Assembly (NCBI GenBank): GCA_024636495.1
Contig: JAGXGZ010000082.1
Location: 1-64,000, forward strand
From: Roseobacter sp.
Lineage (GTDB): Bacteria; Pseudomonadota; Alphaproteobacteria; Rhodobacterales; Rhodobacteraceae
Direction of reading: 5' to 3'
Length of the DNA stretch: 64,000 nucleotides
Part shown: piece by piece, positions 1 to 10,609 of the stretch
How positions within the stretch are numbered: the first letter of the stretch is position 1
Layout: each line of letters starts with the position of its first letter
Notes under the pieces: generated by a model
Told to the model about the DNA's origin: nothing
Databases searched by the model: none
What the model saw: only the letters and a program-made list of their open reading frames with translations
Program-made: the position numbers and the translations under genes

Positions 1-125
1 ACCTCGTGGAAAATTTCTTTCAGAAACTCAAAGAATTCAAACGCGTAGCAATGCGTGCGTGCAAAACCGATACCAGTTTCGAAGCCATGATACACATCGG
101 AGCAACAATCATTCGCACAAGATGA
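1..125 (+). CDS. IS5-family transposase, C-terminal end only (cut by window edge)
   Basis: The frame entering at base 3 encodes 40 residues and a TGA stop. The text contains VENFFQKLKEFKR followed by a TSFEAMIHIGATII tail, the usual C-terminus of IS5-group DDE transposases, where the last catalytic Glu sits in the 'ENFF' region. The rest lies outside the window, so intactness cannot be judged. A short inverted-repeat-like sequence directly follows the stop. Family assignment is by motif only. Confidence 0.75.
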   Translation, partial: LVENFFQKLKEFKRVAMRACKTDTSFEAMIHIGATIIRTR

Positions 126-140
126 ATATCAACAGACCCT
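125..140. repeat. Probable right terminal inverted repeat of the IS5-type element
   Basis: Sixteen bases right after the transposase stop, read on the minus strand, begin AGGGTCTGTTGATATT, the kind of end carried by many IS5-group elements. The matching left end is outside the window, so this is inferred from position and resemblance. Confidence 0.5.
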
Positions 141-236
141 AAAACCTTTTCACCAAAGGGTGTAGGGGTCCGGTCCCATGCTGCGCTCTAGTGGGAGTGG
201 TTAGTATTAGTGTTCCGTACCAGAACCCTTTGCGAC

Positions 237-719
237 TCACATGGTTGGCTTGACGGGTTTTACATCGGAACCATGAAACGTCTTAGGGTTCTCTAAGGGA
301 ACCAAGACTAGGTGCGACGGTTCCAAAACAGCACCGCGTTTTATTTTTGGCGGGCGATAGCTGCGCCAATCTTGGGTTGCCAGCACTTTGCCCTTGGCGT
401 TCTGCATCGGCTTTGTCGTCAGTCGCCATTCATGCGCGCGCCTGTTGTACCAATTCCCTTCACGTTCCAACGCCAGAAAACCCTTGGCGACAAGTTCGGC
501 ATAGGCGCGCTGCACCGTGGCCTTGCCCATCCCTAGTGTTTCGCCTGCCTCTGCATAGGAAAGCGTCAAGGTGCCGTTGTTGCCCCCGTTGTAGCGTGTG
601 TGAAGTTCCAGCCAAAGCCGCACGGCAGAGCCAGACAGGCTGCGCCATGCTGCGCTTTTTAGCTGAGCGTAGGGGAGGGGCAAATACTGCCCCTCCGATG
701 TTCTCTTGCTGTTACCCAT
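237..719 (-). CDS. Winged-helix DNA-binding protein of the integrative element (160 aa)
   Basis: An unnamed protein of an integrative element. Residues about 40-105 read as a helix-turn-helix or winged helix: a segment with SYAEAGETLGMGKATVQRAYAELVAKG, followed by a basic wing rich in Arg and Trp. This resembles replication-initiator or regulator winged helices, but I cannot choose between them. I prefer the ATG at 719 to an upstream frame opening at 770, because it overlaps the stop of the preceding gene by 8 bp (ATGGGTAA), suggesting coupled translation. The C-terminus is basic and proline-rich. Confidence 0.65.
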   Translation of the reverse strand: MGNSKRTSEGQYLPLPYAQLKSAAWRSLSGSAVRLWLELHTRYNGGNNGTLTLSYAEAGETLGMGKATVQRAYAELVAKGFLALEREGNWYNRRAHEWRLTTKPMQNAKGKVLATQDWRSYRPPKIKRGAVLEPSHLVLVPLENPKTFHGSDVKPVKPTM

Positions 720-1050
720 CCTGGGACTCTCCCAAAGCGTCAGGTGTGCTGCCTTGTGCCGTGTCGGCATCTTCTTTCAGGGATTGCCGCACCGCCTTGG
801 CAGAGCGGGGAAACTCCAGCCCGCGCCAATCGGTGCGTTTGGGCAAGCGATAATGGGCGATGCGCTCCGGTCCCTTGTACTCGGTCTCAATCGGCCAGTG
901 ATACTTGCGGCGCAGATTGTGGATAATTGCGCCAAGCCGCCATCCCTTCACTTCGCCGATTTCATCCATGTGATTTATGGTGCGGCCCTGTGCCAAGGCT
1001 TTGCAGGTCCAGTAAACTTGGGTCCGGTTACTATGCCAGTGGTTACTCAT
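712..1050 (-). CDS. Small hypothetical protein of the integrative element (112 aa)
   Basis: Starts with ATG at 1050; an AAGGGA-type ribosome binding site lies about 10 bp upstream. Residues 1-75 contain a compact region (TQVYWTCKALAQGRTINHMDEI, then GWRLGAIIHNLRRKYHWPIETEY) that reads as a helical DNA-binding fold: a segment named in tuples such as 'IGEVKGWRLGAIIHNLR' is typical of small HTH proteins on mobile elements. Function unknown. It overlaps both neighbours by 8 bp with the same ATGRGTAA arrangement. Confidence 0.6.
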   Translation of the reverse strand: MSNHWHSNRTQVYWTCKALAQGRTINHMDEIGEVKGWRLGAIIHNLRRKYHWPIETEYKGPERIAHYRLPKRTDWRGLEFPRSAKAVRQSLKEDADTAQGSTPDALGESQDG

Positions 1051-1234
1051 ATGCGATGCATCCCTTGCGAAGTGTCAGCGGTTGAACGGAGTTGCTTTGT
1101 CCGCACCAGCGGAACCGACGTTCAAAATTGGTTGCAGGGCAGGGGCAGGATGTGGCATCAACTGGACTTGTCACGGTGGCAGTCAATGTCACTCGAAAAG
1201 CCCTGACCCCGTAAGCGGAGTTGGGGTTTTTCAT
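1043..1234 (-). CDS. Possible 63-aa protein bridging the xis-like gene and the next gene
   Basis: The ATG overlaps the stop of the Xis-like gene (TAATGA), and the stop overlaps the next start by 8 bp (ATGAGTAA), so the frame exactly fills the gap in a tiled operon. The protein is rich in Thr, Ser, Arg and has three Cys; I recognise no domain. The tiling argues for a real gene, while the odd composition and absence of a recognised family argue against it. It could instead be untranslated spacer. Confidence 0.4.
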   Translation of the reverse strand: MKNPNSAYGVRAFRVTLTATVTSPVDATSCPCPATNFERRFRWCGQSNSVQPLTLRKGCIAYE

Positions 1235-1443
1235 TATGCGGCCTCTGTACTAGGATCGACACGCTGAGCGTTGAGATAGGCGTTCAGGTCTGTGCCGTGA
1301 TAGCCGATGCGCCGCCCGATACGGATAAAGGCTGGCCCTGTGTTCCGGTGCCGCCATTGAGCAAGCTTTTCAGTGCTGCCGAGTACGCGGAGTTCGGGGT
1401 CTTCTGGAAAGAAGATGCGGTCGTCGTCGTAAATTTTTGCCAT
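1234..1443 (-). CDS. AlpA/excisionase-like helix-turn-helix protein (69 aa)
   Basis: A 69-residue protein with the MerR/AlpA-type pattern of excisionases. The helix-turn-helix is marked by LGSTEKLAQWRHRNTGPAFIRIG, then RRIGYHGTDLNAYL, where 'G..IRY...DL..WL' is the family hallmark. Such proteins bind attachment sites and steer the integrase toward excision or control element genes. An AAGGGA site lies about 9 bp before the ATG. It is the first gene of the 237-1443 operon and sits on the same element as the integrase. Confidence 0.8.
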   Translation of the reverse strand: MAKIYDDDRIFFPEDPELRVLGSTEKLAQWRHRNTGPAFIRIGRRIGYHGTDLNAYLNAQRVDPSTEAA

Positions 1444-1656
1444 CGTTTATCCCTTTTGGGTTGGTTGCGATGGCTTAAATTTGCACAGTCTGACAGAGCG
1501 CTGGAAGTAAGCGAAGTTCCAAAAACCTAAGGTTAGATAACCCCCTATTCTACGACACCATAAGCAAAGCCTCAGCGTCGCCATCAAGCATATCAACTTA
1601 ATAGTGTTACCTTTCAATATCTTGGGCGGGCTAGGGAACTTAGGCCAACCTAAGCA

Positions 1657-2619
1657 TTAGAAAGGCGGGTCGTCCTCAACTTCACGGTTTTTAGTCTCAG
1701 ATTTGGTTGAATAACTCACGCCTTCCGGCTCAACTTCTTCAAAGTTCTGGATTGGCTTAGTCTCTTCGCTATAGGCTGGGTCAGCTTCGTCATAAGTTCG
1801 GGTAGCACCACCGCCAGTCTGCCAATTTGCTATCTTAGCGACTTCTTCCGCAGCTGTTTTAGACACTATACCTTCGTCGTTTCCGAGACCAAAACGAACT
1901 CCGTTGCTTATAATCCAGTCAAGCAAAGATGCCTTTACGCTTTTGTTCTTTGCTGGCCGCGTAACCGCTTCCCATGCTTCGATAGCTGTCGCAAGTTTTG
2001 CAGAATATCTTGGGTGGTCTTTATCTTTAAAGCCGACAGATATTCCATCAGGAAAGAAAAATGGTGCTGAAAACCCTCTAGAAGCGTACCATCTTTTCAA
2101 CTCGTCAAGCTCAATCATGGTCAAACTCCAATCAGGCTCTTTCAATATGAATAGTACTCTGTCTTCAGGCGACCTGCTTTGATAATTAAGTATGCTGTCA
2201 GAATTGCTATAGAGAGTAGGGATACCCCTTGATAACGCAAATCCGTAGTTTCGGGTCTCTTCATCAGGCCTTTCTGTCTCGGGTATTTCAAGGTCGCCGT
2301 AGTAGGTGCTTTGAGGATGCCTTGCCCAGTTTGAAATCTTGGCACGGAGCTTGTTGGACAGTATCGCGGATCTGATTGCCTTGAAAACAGCGCGGAATTG
2401 AGAGGCATCAATGACCTGCATTTCATCATCCGAACGAATCCGGTCAAAAGGGTCCTCAGCAAAGTTTGCAATTTGAAAGATACGGCTATCACTTGGATTT
2501 GAGGGGTTCTCTAACTGAAAATGCCCGGGGTCAACGCTGAGAGTGAGAAATGTGGCATCTATCACAGAGAGTTCGTCAGCCAGCCGCCAATGATTTAAGC
2601 TCGAATTTGCTCCGTACAT
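1657..2619 (-). CDS. Hypothetical integrative-element protein (320 aa)
   Basis: Not a named family to me. The N-terminus (LADELSVIDATFLTL) and the region about 200-270 (HPRYSAKLATAIEAW, then a segment ending AAEEVAKIANWQTGGGA) resemble a hypothetical protein type often found beside integrases; the latter part looks like a small helix-turn-helix. The C-terminal 50 residues are acidic and low in complexity. I prefer the ATG at 2619 (AAAGG about 10 bp upstream) over a TTG at 2637. It starts 15 bp after the integrase stop, so the two are probably co-transcribed. Composition is more AT-rich than the neighbours. Confidence 0.65.
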   Translation of the reverse strand: MYGANSSLNHWRLADELSVIDATFLTLSVDPGHFQLENPSNPSDSRIFQIANFAEDPFDRIRSDDEMQVIDASQFRAVFKAIRSAILSNKLRAKISNWARHPQSTYYGDLEIPETERPDEETRNYGFALSRGIPTLYSNSDSILNYQSRSPEDRVLFILKEPDWSLTMIELDELKRWYASRGFSAPFFFPDGISVGFKDKDHPRYSAKLATAIEAWEAVTRPAKNKSVKASLLDWIISNGVRFGLGNDEGIVSKTAAEEVAKIANWQTGGGATRTYDEADPAYSEETKPIQNFEEVEPEGVSYSTKSETKNREVEDDPPF

Positions 2620-2633
2620 GAAGTTAGAACCTT

Positions 2634-3812
2634 TCAATTATCCGTTTCGCTCACGAATTTGTTCCAAGTTGACATCAAGGTTGCCCGCCGTTCCAACAAG
2701 TCCGACCTTGCATAAGCGCGCTCCACATCAGAACCGACTTGATGCGCCAGCGCCGCCTCTGCCAACTCACGCGGCGCGTTTGCGGCCTCTGACGCCCAAT
2801 CCCTGAACGAACTACGAAACCCATGCACAGTAAAGCCATCGCGCCCCATACGGCGCAAGAGCATCAGCATCGACATATTGGAAAGCGGCTTGTGGCGCTT
2901 CTGCCCCTCAAATACGTAATCCGACGCCAGCGCCTTTAGCGGCTCCAGTATCGCCAGCATTTCATCGGTGAGCGGTACGCGGTGCGCTTTGCCGCCTTTC
3001 ATGCGACTGGCTGGCACAGTCCACAGGCGGGCGTCAAAATCGACCTCTGGCCATGTCATATCCAACACCTCGGAGGTGCGGCTGGCCGTCAGGATTGTGA
3101 ATTGCAGCGCCTTGGCCGCAGTGGCGCTGCGCTCGTCCAGTTCGGCAAAGAAGGCTGGCACGTCTTGCCAAGGCATTGCGTCATGGTGTTGCGGCTTTGC
3201 TTTGACGGTTGGCAACACTCTGGCATCGCGCACGGCGGTTACGGGGTTCTCGCCAGATCGAAAGCCTTTCGACTTGGCCACGTCCAACACAATCTTGATG
3301 CGCTGCGCCAGTCGCTTTGCAGTTTCGGGTTTCACTGTCCAGATAGGTGCAAGGCACATCAGCACCTCTGGCTGGCCGATGCTATCAATCGGCATCCGGC
3401 CAATTTTGGGAAAGGCATAGTCGCGCAAGGTGTTCACCCATTGCTGGCCGTGCTTTTCGTTCTTCCAAGTGGGCAGGCGGTCGATATGGACTTGGCGGCT
3501 GATTTCTTCAAACGTCGGGATTTCGCGCTGAGCATTGAAGCGCGGGTTCAGACCCGTCTTGGCCATCCTGCGATATTCCAGCGCGCGTTCCCGTGCTTGG
3601 TTGAGCGTGACAATATCAGCGCCACCCAATCCAAAGTCGGTACGCAGTGGCGCGCCATTGCGATTCTTCTGACCTTTGACCGTGACGCGAACAATCCAGC
3701 GCCGTGCGCCAGAGGGGTCGACCACAAGGTAAAGACCAGCGCCATCGCCGTGGCGTCCTGGCCCTAAGTTCTCAACCAGCTTCTTTGTCAGTTTGCCGCC
3801 AAGTGCCGCCAT
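2634..3812 (-). CDS. Tyrosine site-specific recombinase (integrase), DUF4102/P4 type
   Basis: Cuts and rejoins DNA at the tRNA attachment site. The N-terminus (about 1-90) fits the DUF4102-type arm-binding domain of P4-like integrases, with LTKKLVENLGPGRHGDGAGLYL. The catalytic domain shows the conserved Arg in LTASRTSEVLDMTW, HGFR (HxxR) and the nucleophile Tyr in ERAYARSDLLERR. At 392 residues it is full length. I choose the ATG at 3812 because AAGGG lies a little upstream; a GTG at 3836 is the other option. It faces away from tRNA-Ser, as expected for an element inserted into that gene's 3' end. Confidence 0.92.
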   Translation of the reverse strand: MAALGGKLTKKLVENLGPGRHGDGAGLYLVVDPSGARRWIVRVTVKGQKNRNGAPLRTDFGLGGADIVTLNQARERALEYRRMAKTGLNPRFNAQREIPTFEEISRQVHIDRLPTWKNEKHGQQWVNTLRDYAFPKIGRMPIDSIGQPEVLMCLAPIWTVKPETAKRLAQRIKIVLDVAKSKGFRSGENPVTAVRDARVLPTVKAKPQHHDAMPWQDVPAFFAELDERSATAAKALQFTILTASRTSEVLDMTWPEVDFDARLWTVPASRMKGGKAHRVPLTDEMLAILEPLKALASDYVFEGQKRHKPLSNMSMLMLLRRMGRDGFTVHGFRSSFRDWASEAANAPRELAEAALAHQVGSDVERAYARSDLLERRATLMSTWNKFVSETDN

Positions 3813-3961
3813 GAAAAATACCACCCTTGATACCACACAAGGAAAGTATACAGGCGTAATCCTATGAAAGCCAACAAAACGTCAAAAGCCAGAAACCACC
3901 ATATAAAAAATGTGTTTAAGCTAGTGAAAGCGACCGAGTAAAACTGAGTGAAAAGCCACAT

Positions 3962-3985
3962 TGGCGGAGAGACAGGGATTCGAAC
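3962..3985. other. Probable attachment site at the tRNA-Ser 3' end
   Basis: The integrase-proximal junction of the element coincides with the CCA end and T-arm of tRNA-Ser. Tyrosine integrases of this class usually recombine within this part of a tRNA gene. The exact core cannot be set because the partner repeat is not in the window. Confidence 0.4.
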
Positions 3986-4052
3986 CCTGGGAACCCTTTA
4001 GAGGCTCAACGGTTTTCGAAACCGTCCCGTTCGACCACTCCGGCACCTCTCC
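3962..4052 (-). tRNA. tRNA-Ser(CGA)
   Basis: On the minus strand the sequence folds as a class II tRNA: acceptor GGAGAGG paired with the 3' end, D-arm, anticodon stem ACGGT/ACCGT with loop TTCGAAA giving anticodon CGA, a long variable arm, and a T-arm with GGTTCGAATCC. CCA is encoded at 3962-3964. The tRNA appears intact, as expected when an integrating element restores the 3' end. Confidence 0.97.
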
Positions 4053-4197
4053 GCATCGGTGTGGTGCGCCCGTTTAGTATTGATTGCGCGGGCTGACAAG
4101 GGGGCGGGCGCAGATTTCATGGTCACGGGGATTTTCATTGCTGCGCGGGGCTTTTGGCCTAAGATCACGCAAAGAAAATATCAAAGGATGCAGCGAT

Positions 4198-5040
4198 ATG
4201 CGCGCAGTTTGCCAATTTCCCCGAGCCCTGATACTGGCCTCGACCCTTGCGGTACTGGGTCTGTTCAGCCCCGCCCATGCTGCCGATCCGGCACGGGTTG
4301 ATGCCTTTTTGGAAGTGACCGGGTTTGATGTGGCGCTTGAAAGCATCAGGTTGTCGGCAGATACCGCCCCGCAGATGCTGGGGATCGATGCCGCTGACTT
4401 TGGATCGGAATGGTCGCGACTGGTGCGCGAAGTGTTCAAGACAGATGTGATGTTGCAGATGGGGTCCGAGATCTTGTCTGAAACCCTGAGTGATGATGCG
4501 CTCGAACACGCAGCTGGATTTTATGCAACGGATCTGGGGCAAAAGCTGGTCGCCGCCGAAAATGCCTCGCATATGACAGAAGACGACGCGGCCAAATCCG
4601 AAGCGGGCATCGCTATCGTTGACGGGCTGCAACGCATCGGATCGCCGCGCATCGACATATTGCAGCGGCTGAACGCGGCAAGCGACGTAGAAGACAGTTC
4701 TATCCGTGCAATCCAGGAGGTTCAGATCCGGTTTTTGCTGGCCGCCGCCAATGCGGGTGTGATCAAACTGCAAATGGAGGAACCCGATCTGCGCGAAGCC
4801 GTGCGGGCGCAGGAGCCAGAGATGCGCGCCTCGATCAAACAAAATGCGCTGCGCAGTTCCGCCTATACCTATCAAGCGTTTTCCGATGACGAGGTTCTGG
4901 AATATGCCCAAGCTCTGGAGCACCCGATGATGCAAGAGGTCTACGCCCTGATGAACGCCGTCCAATACGAAATTATGGCCAACCGCTTTGAGGCCGTCGC
5001 ACAGCGGCTCGGGGGCATGCAGCCAAGTCAGGATCTATGA
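4198..5040 (+). CDS. Exported DUF2059-family protein (280 aa), first of a tandem pair
   Basis: The first 28 residues are a Sec signal peptide: MRAVCQFPRA, a hydrophobic core, then AHA before the mature Ala-Asp. The mature part is helical and contains the DUF2059-like stretch (LEHAAGFYATDLGQKLVAAE), whose function is unknown; the family is periplasmic. AAAGGA lies about 9 bp before the ATG. It overlaps the next gene, a paralogue, by 4 bp (ATGA), so the two are probably made together, perhaps as a complex. Confidence 0.75.
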   Translation: MRAVCQFPRALILASTLAVLGLFSPAHAADPARVDAFLEVTGFDVALESIRLSADTAPQMLGIDAADFGSEWSRLVREVFKTDVMLQMGSEILSETLSDDALEHAAGFYATDLGQKLVAAENASHMTEDDAAKSEAGIAIVDGLQRIGSPRIDILQRLNAASDVEDSSIRAIQEVQIRFLLAAANAGVIKLQMEEPDLREAVRAQEPEMRASIKQNALRSSAYTYQAFSDDEVLEYAQALEHPMMQEVYALMNAVQYEIMANRFEAVAQRLGGMQPSQDL

Positions 5041-5849
5041 TGCGCCGGTTTCTTGTTGCACCGCTTTTTTGCCTGCTGGCGACCCCGCTTTGGGCCGATG
5101 CGCGCGCTCAGGTCTTGATGGATGTCCTGAAGACCGACGAGGTCGCACTGATCTTGCAAGCCGAAGGGCTGGAATATGCCGAAACGCTGAACCAGGATCT
5201 GCTAAACGGGCAGGGCGGCGCAGGGTGGACGCTTCAGGTGGGTGCCATCTATAGCCCACAACGGATGACAGAAACTTTGCGCGGTTATCTTGAGTCCGAG
5301 GTTCAGGGGACTGAGCGTGAAGAAACAATCACGTTCTTCGCCTCTGATCTTGGGGCGCAAATCATCACGCTTGAAAATGCTGCACGGGCTGCGATCAGCG
5401 ATCAGGATGTCGAAGATGCCGCGCGGGCGCGCTATGCCGAGCTGGAAGACAGCGACGATGCGCGATTGGCCCAGATCAAAGCCTTGGTACAAAGCGGTGA
5501 CATGATCGACCGCAATGTGACCGCCGCGATGAACTCAAACTTTCAGTTTATGCGCGGGCTGGCCGAAGGCGGAGCTGTGGAAATGACCGAGGGCGAGATG
5601 TTGGCAGAGGTAACGGCCCAGCAAGACGAAATTACCGAAGATACGACCGGTTGGCTGTATGGTTTCTTGCTGCTGGCCTATTCGCCACTGGATGACGCGG
5701 CGCTGGATAAATACATAGCATTTGCGCAAACCGACGCAGGAAACGCCCTGAACCGCGCGCTTTTCGATGGTTACGGCGCAGCCTATGCGGATATCTCTTA
5801 TGCCTTGGGGCGCGCGGTCGCGCTGAACCAGGTCGCAGAAGAACTTTAG
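5037..5849 (+). CDS. Exported DUF2059-family protein (270 aa), second of the pair
   Basis: Paralogue of the upstream gene. A short signal peptide ends in LWADA near residue 22. The central part (ITFFASDLGAQIITLENAARAAI) matches the corresponding segment of its neighbour. The start overlaps the upstream stop by 4 bp; a second ATG follows immediately at 5040. No enzymatic motif is visible. It is followed by about 200 bp leading to rplU. Confidence 0.72.
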   Translation: MMRRFLVAPLFCLLATPLWADARAQVLMDVLKTDEVALILQAEGLEYAETLNQDLLNGQGGAGWTLQVGAIYSPQRMTETLRGYLESEVQGTEREETITFFASDLGAQIITLENAARAAISDQDVEDAARARYAELEDSDDARLAQIKALVQSGDMIDRNVTAAMNSNFQFMRGLAEGGAVEMTEGEMLAEVTAQQDEITEDTTGWLYGFLLLAYSPLDDAALDKYIAFAQTDAGNALNRALFDGYGAAYADISYALGRAVALNQVAEEL

Positions 5850-5873
5850 GTCGCAACTCACCGCTGACAGTGC

Positions 5874-6047
5874 TTGACATTAAGGTGGCTGTGGTGCATT
5901 TCGCAGCTCTCAATCAAGGGGTATCCGTTTCGGGTGCCTTTATTATTTTATGATCATCCCGAAATGGGGTGCGCTGTCCGAGGTGGGCCAAGGCCCGAAA
6001 ACACCCTAGCGGGGACCACAGGATGCGGAAACAGTAAAGGAAGACGC
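5874..6047 (+). promoter_or_regulatory. rplU promoter region and structured leader
   Basis: A consensus -35 hexamer TTGACA lies at 5874-5879; 17 bp later the -10 candidate (CATTTC) is weak. Before the L21 start the sequence can form a stem GGGTG (5967-5971) with CACCC (6002-6006) enclosing a GGGC/GCCC hairpin. This may be a leader that controls the ribosomal-protein operon, but no known motif was recognised. Confidence 0.35.
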
Positions 6048-6755
6048 ATGTTTGCGGTCATCAAGACAGGCGGCAAGCAGTACAAAGTTCAATCCGGCGA
6101 TATGCTTCGGGTAGAACGACTGGCTGCTGACGCTGGCGATAAAGTTGTATTCAACGAAGTTCTGATGCTCGGTGGCGATAGCCCCGTTCTCGGTGCTCCT
6201 ATGGTCGAAGATGCGGGCGTTGAAGCCGAAGTCGTTGATCAGATCAAGGGCGACAAGGTCATCCACTTCGTCAAGCGCCGCCGGAAGCACTCTTCCAAGC
6301 GCACAAAGGGCCACCGTCAAAAGCTGACGCTGGTCAAAATCGGCGAGATCATGGCATCTGGCGCTGGCAAGTCCGGCGCGAAAGTAGCAATTGGGACCGG
6401 TTCGGTCAGTGCAGCAGCCGTTGCAGCGATTGAATCCAATGCCGCTGCGAAATTCGACGCAGCCAAGCCAGTGAAAAAGACCAAGGCAGAGAAAGCGGCA
6501 CCTGCTGCTGAAAAGCCCGCGAAAGCAAAGCCAGCCAAGGCAGCCGCCGTTGAAGGCGCAGACGATCTGAGCAAGATCTCTGGTGTTGGCCCGGTCATCG
6601 TTGGCAAGCTGCACGCTGAAGGCATCACGACATTCGCGCAAATCGCCGAATGGACAGAGGCTGACGTAGAAGCGATTGAAGAGAAACTGTCGTTCAAAGG
6701 TCGTGTGGGTCGTGAAGACTGGATCGCACAGGCCAAAGAATTGTCAAAAGGCTAA
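6048..6755 (+). CDS. rplU: 50S ribosomal protein L21 with C-terminal helix-hairpin-helix extension
   Basis: Residues 1-102 are L21 ([14 protein letters not shown], then a basic [16 protein letters not shown] stretch), a 23S rRNA-binding protein. The usual length is about 103, but this one has 235 residues. After a linker rich in Ala and Lys (about 120-170), residues 172-235 form a helix-hairpin-helix-like domain with [20 protein letters not shown]. Long L21 proteins are, to my knowledge, common in Rhodobacterales; the role of the tail is unknown. The start at 6048 is the L21 Met with AAAGGAAG upstream; the open frame extends further upstream but without conserved text. Confidence 0.93.
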   Translation: MFAVIKTGGKQYKVQSGDMLRVERLAADAGDKVVFNEVLMLGGDSPVLGAPMVEDAGVEAEVVDQIKGDKVIHFVKRRRKHSSKRTKGHRQKLTLVKIGEIMASGAGKSGAKVAIGTGSVSAAAVAAIESNAAAKFDAAKPVKKTKAEKAAPAAEKPAKAKPAKAAAVEGADDLSKISGVGPVIVGKLHAEGITTFAQIAEWTEADVEAIEEKLSFKGRVGREDWIAQAKELSKG

Positions 6756-6767
6756 GGAGAGACACCA

Positions 6768-7037
6768 ATGGCACATAAAAAAGCAGGCGGTTCATCCCGT
6801 AACGGTCGCGACTCCGCTGGACGTCGTCTTGGCGTAAAGAAATATGGCGGCGAAGCTGTTATCCCCGGCAACATTCTGGTGCGTCAGCGCGGCACAAAGT
6901 TTTGGCCAGCTGAAGGCGTTGGCATGGGCAAGGATCACACGATTTTTGCAAAGGTCGACGGTAAGGTTCTGTTCCACAAGGGTCTGAAAAACCGTACGTT
7001 TATTTCGGTCATGCCAGAGGCAGAAGCCGCAGAGTAA
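6768..7037 (+). CDS. rpmA: 50S ribosomal protein L27
   Basis: An 89-residue L27, near standard length. The N-terminus [22 protein letters not shown] is the conserved part that reaches the peptidyl transferase centre; it has no cleavable extension as in Firmicutes. It follows rplU by 12 bp with AAGGAGA in between, so both are one transcript, which ends at the strong terminator at 7067. Confidence 0.97.
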   Translation: MAHKKAGGSSRNGRDSAGRRLGVKKYGGEAVIPGNILVRQRGTKFWPAEGVGMGKDHTIFAKVDGKVLFHKGLKNRTFISVMPEAEAAE

Positions 7038-7066
7038 GCCGCACCCCACAGGGTTTTACAAATTCA

Positions 7067-7095
7067 GGGACCGGTGGAAACACCGGTCCTTTTTG
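7067..7095 (+). terminator. Rho-independent terminator of rplU-rpmA
   Basis: Stem GGACCGGTG (7068-7076) pairs perfectly with CACCGGTCC (7081-7089), closed by a GAAA tetraloop and followed by CTTTTTG. It lies 30 bp after the L27 stop. Confidence 0.92.
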
Positions 7096-7229
7096 TTGTT
7101 TGTCAATTTATTACCGCTACCCATCCAGAAAGGAGGGGCCAACATGACACAGCAGATGCAAGCCCTCTTGATTGGTGGTGGCAATCGCTTTGGGGCGCGA
7201 AAATCTTGCACCCGCGACAGGGTATCATC

Positions 7230-7828
7230 ATGAGCGTCGCTATCGCATCTCTTGCTGTTTTCGCAGTCAGCCAGATTGGCACGCCCGGTCCTGCCAACAT
7301 GGCGATGATGGCCACGGGCGCGCGGTTCGGATTTCGCGCGGCCCTGCCGTTTGTCGCAGGCGTGGCGCTTGGCAAACAACTGATCATCTGGCCCATTGGG
7401 TTTGGTCTGATGCAACTGGCTGAAAAAGCGCCGCTTTTGTTTACGATGCTCAAATTCGCCTCTGCCGCCTACATTATCTGGCTTGCGTGGAAAGTCGCGA
7501 ACCTGCGGTTGGGGCAGGGACGCGAGACGGAAAATGCACCGGGCTTTGCCGCAGGTCTGATTGTTCACCCGCTCAACCCCAAAGCCTGGGCCATGATTGT
7601 CGGCAGTTTCACTGCGTTTGTCGCACCCGGAACACCGACGCTGGTGGCCACAGCGACCGTCGCCGCCGTTTTGCTGAGCTGTCAGATTGTGCTTCACCCG
7701 CTATGGACCCTTGCAGGGGCGGGGATTGCAAAAACTGTTGCAGGCACGGTTTGGGAAAAATATCTGATGTGGACATTGGCCGCCTTGACCGTCGCCAGCG
7801 TTCTTTTCGTATTGTTCGGAGGAGGGAC

Positions 7829-7832
<4 letters not shown>
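7230..7832 (+). CDS. LysE/RhtB-family amino-acid exporter
   Basis: A 200-residue integral membrane protein with about six hydrophobic segments. The N-terminal TPGPANMAMMATGARFG is the LysE-family signature (P-G-P-x-x-x-x-x-x-x-x-x-G), and residues about 113-125 hold NPKAWA, the second family motif. Members export amino acids such as lysine, homoserine or threonine; the substrate here cannot be told. The ATG at 7230 is chosen because it opens the LysE domain; the frame continues upstream into the preceding terminator. It overlaps the next gene by 4 bp. Confidence 0.85.
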
Positions 7833-10531
<2,699 letters not shown>

Positions 10532-10609
10532 TTTCCAAGTGGTTTAAAATCCTCGCCGAAGGCTTTAGGTAGTGGGTTAACCCGAAACAAGAAAAGAAGA
10601 ATTTTGACA

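Larger units (their letters stand above)
1..3961. mobile_element. Integrative element (right part) inserted at tRNA-Ser(CGA)
   Basis: All protein genes from 237 to 3812 are on the minus strand and are accessory types: integrase, AlpA/Xis-like protein, small DNA-binding proteins and an unknown protein. The integrase gene lies about 150 bp from the 3' end of a tRNA-Ser gene, the usual place for a tyrosine-integrase element to insert. The 1.6-2.6 kb gene is visibly more AT-rich than the chromosome to the right. I see no second copy of the tRNA 3' end between 1 and 3,960, so the left boundary is beyond the window or lost. Confidence 0.75.

Noticed and set aside
3962-4052. tRNA reading as anticodon TCG (Arg)
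   Set aside because: A first fold on the wrong strand text gave TCG; the correct minus-strand stem ACGGT/ACCGT yields loop TTCGAAA and CGA, with the long variable arm typical of Ser.
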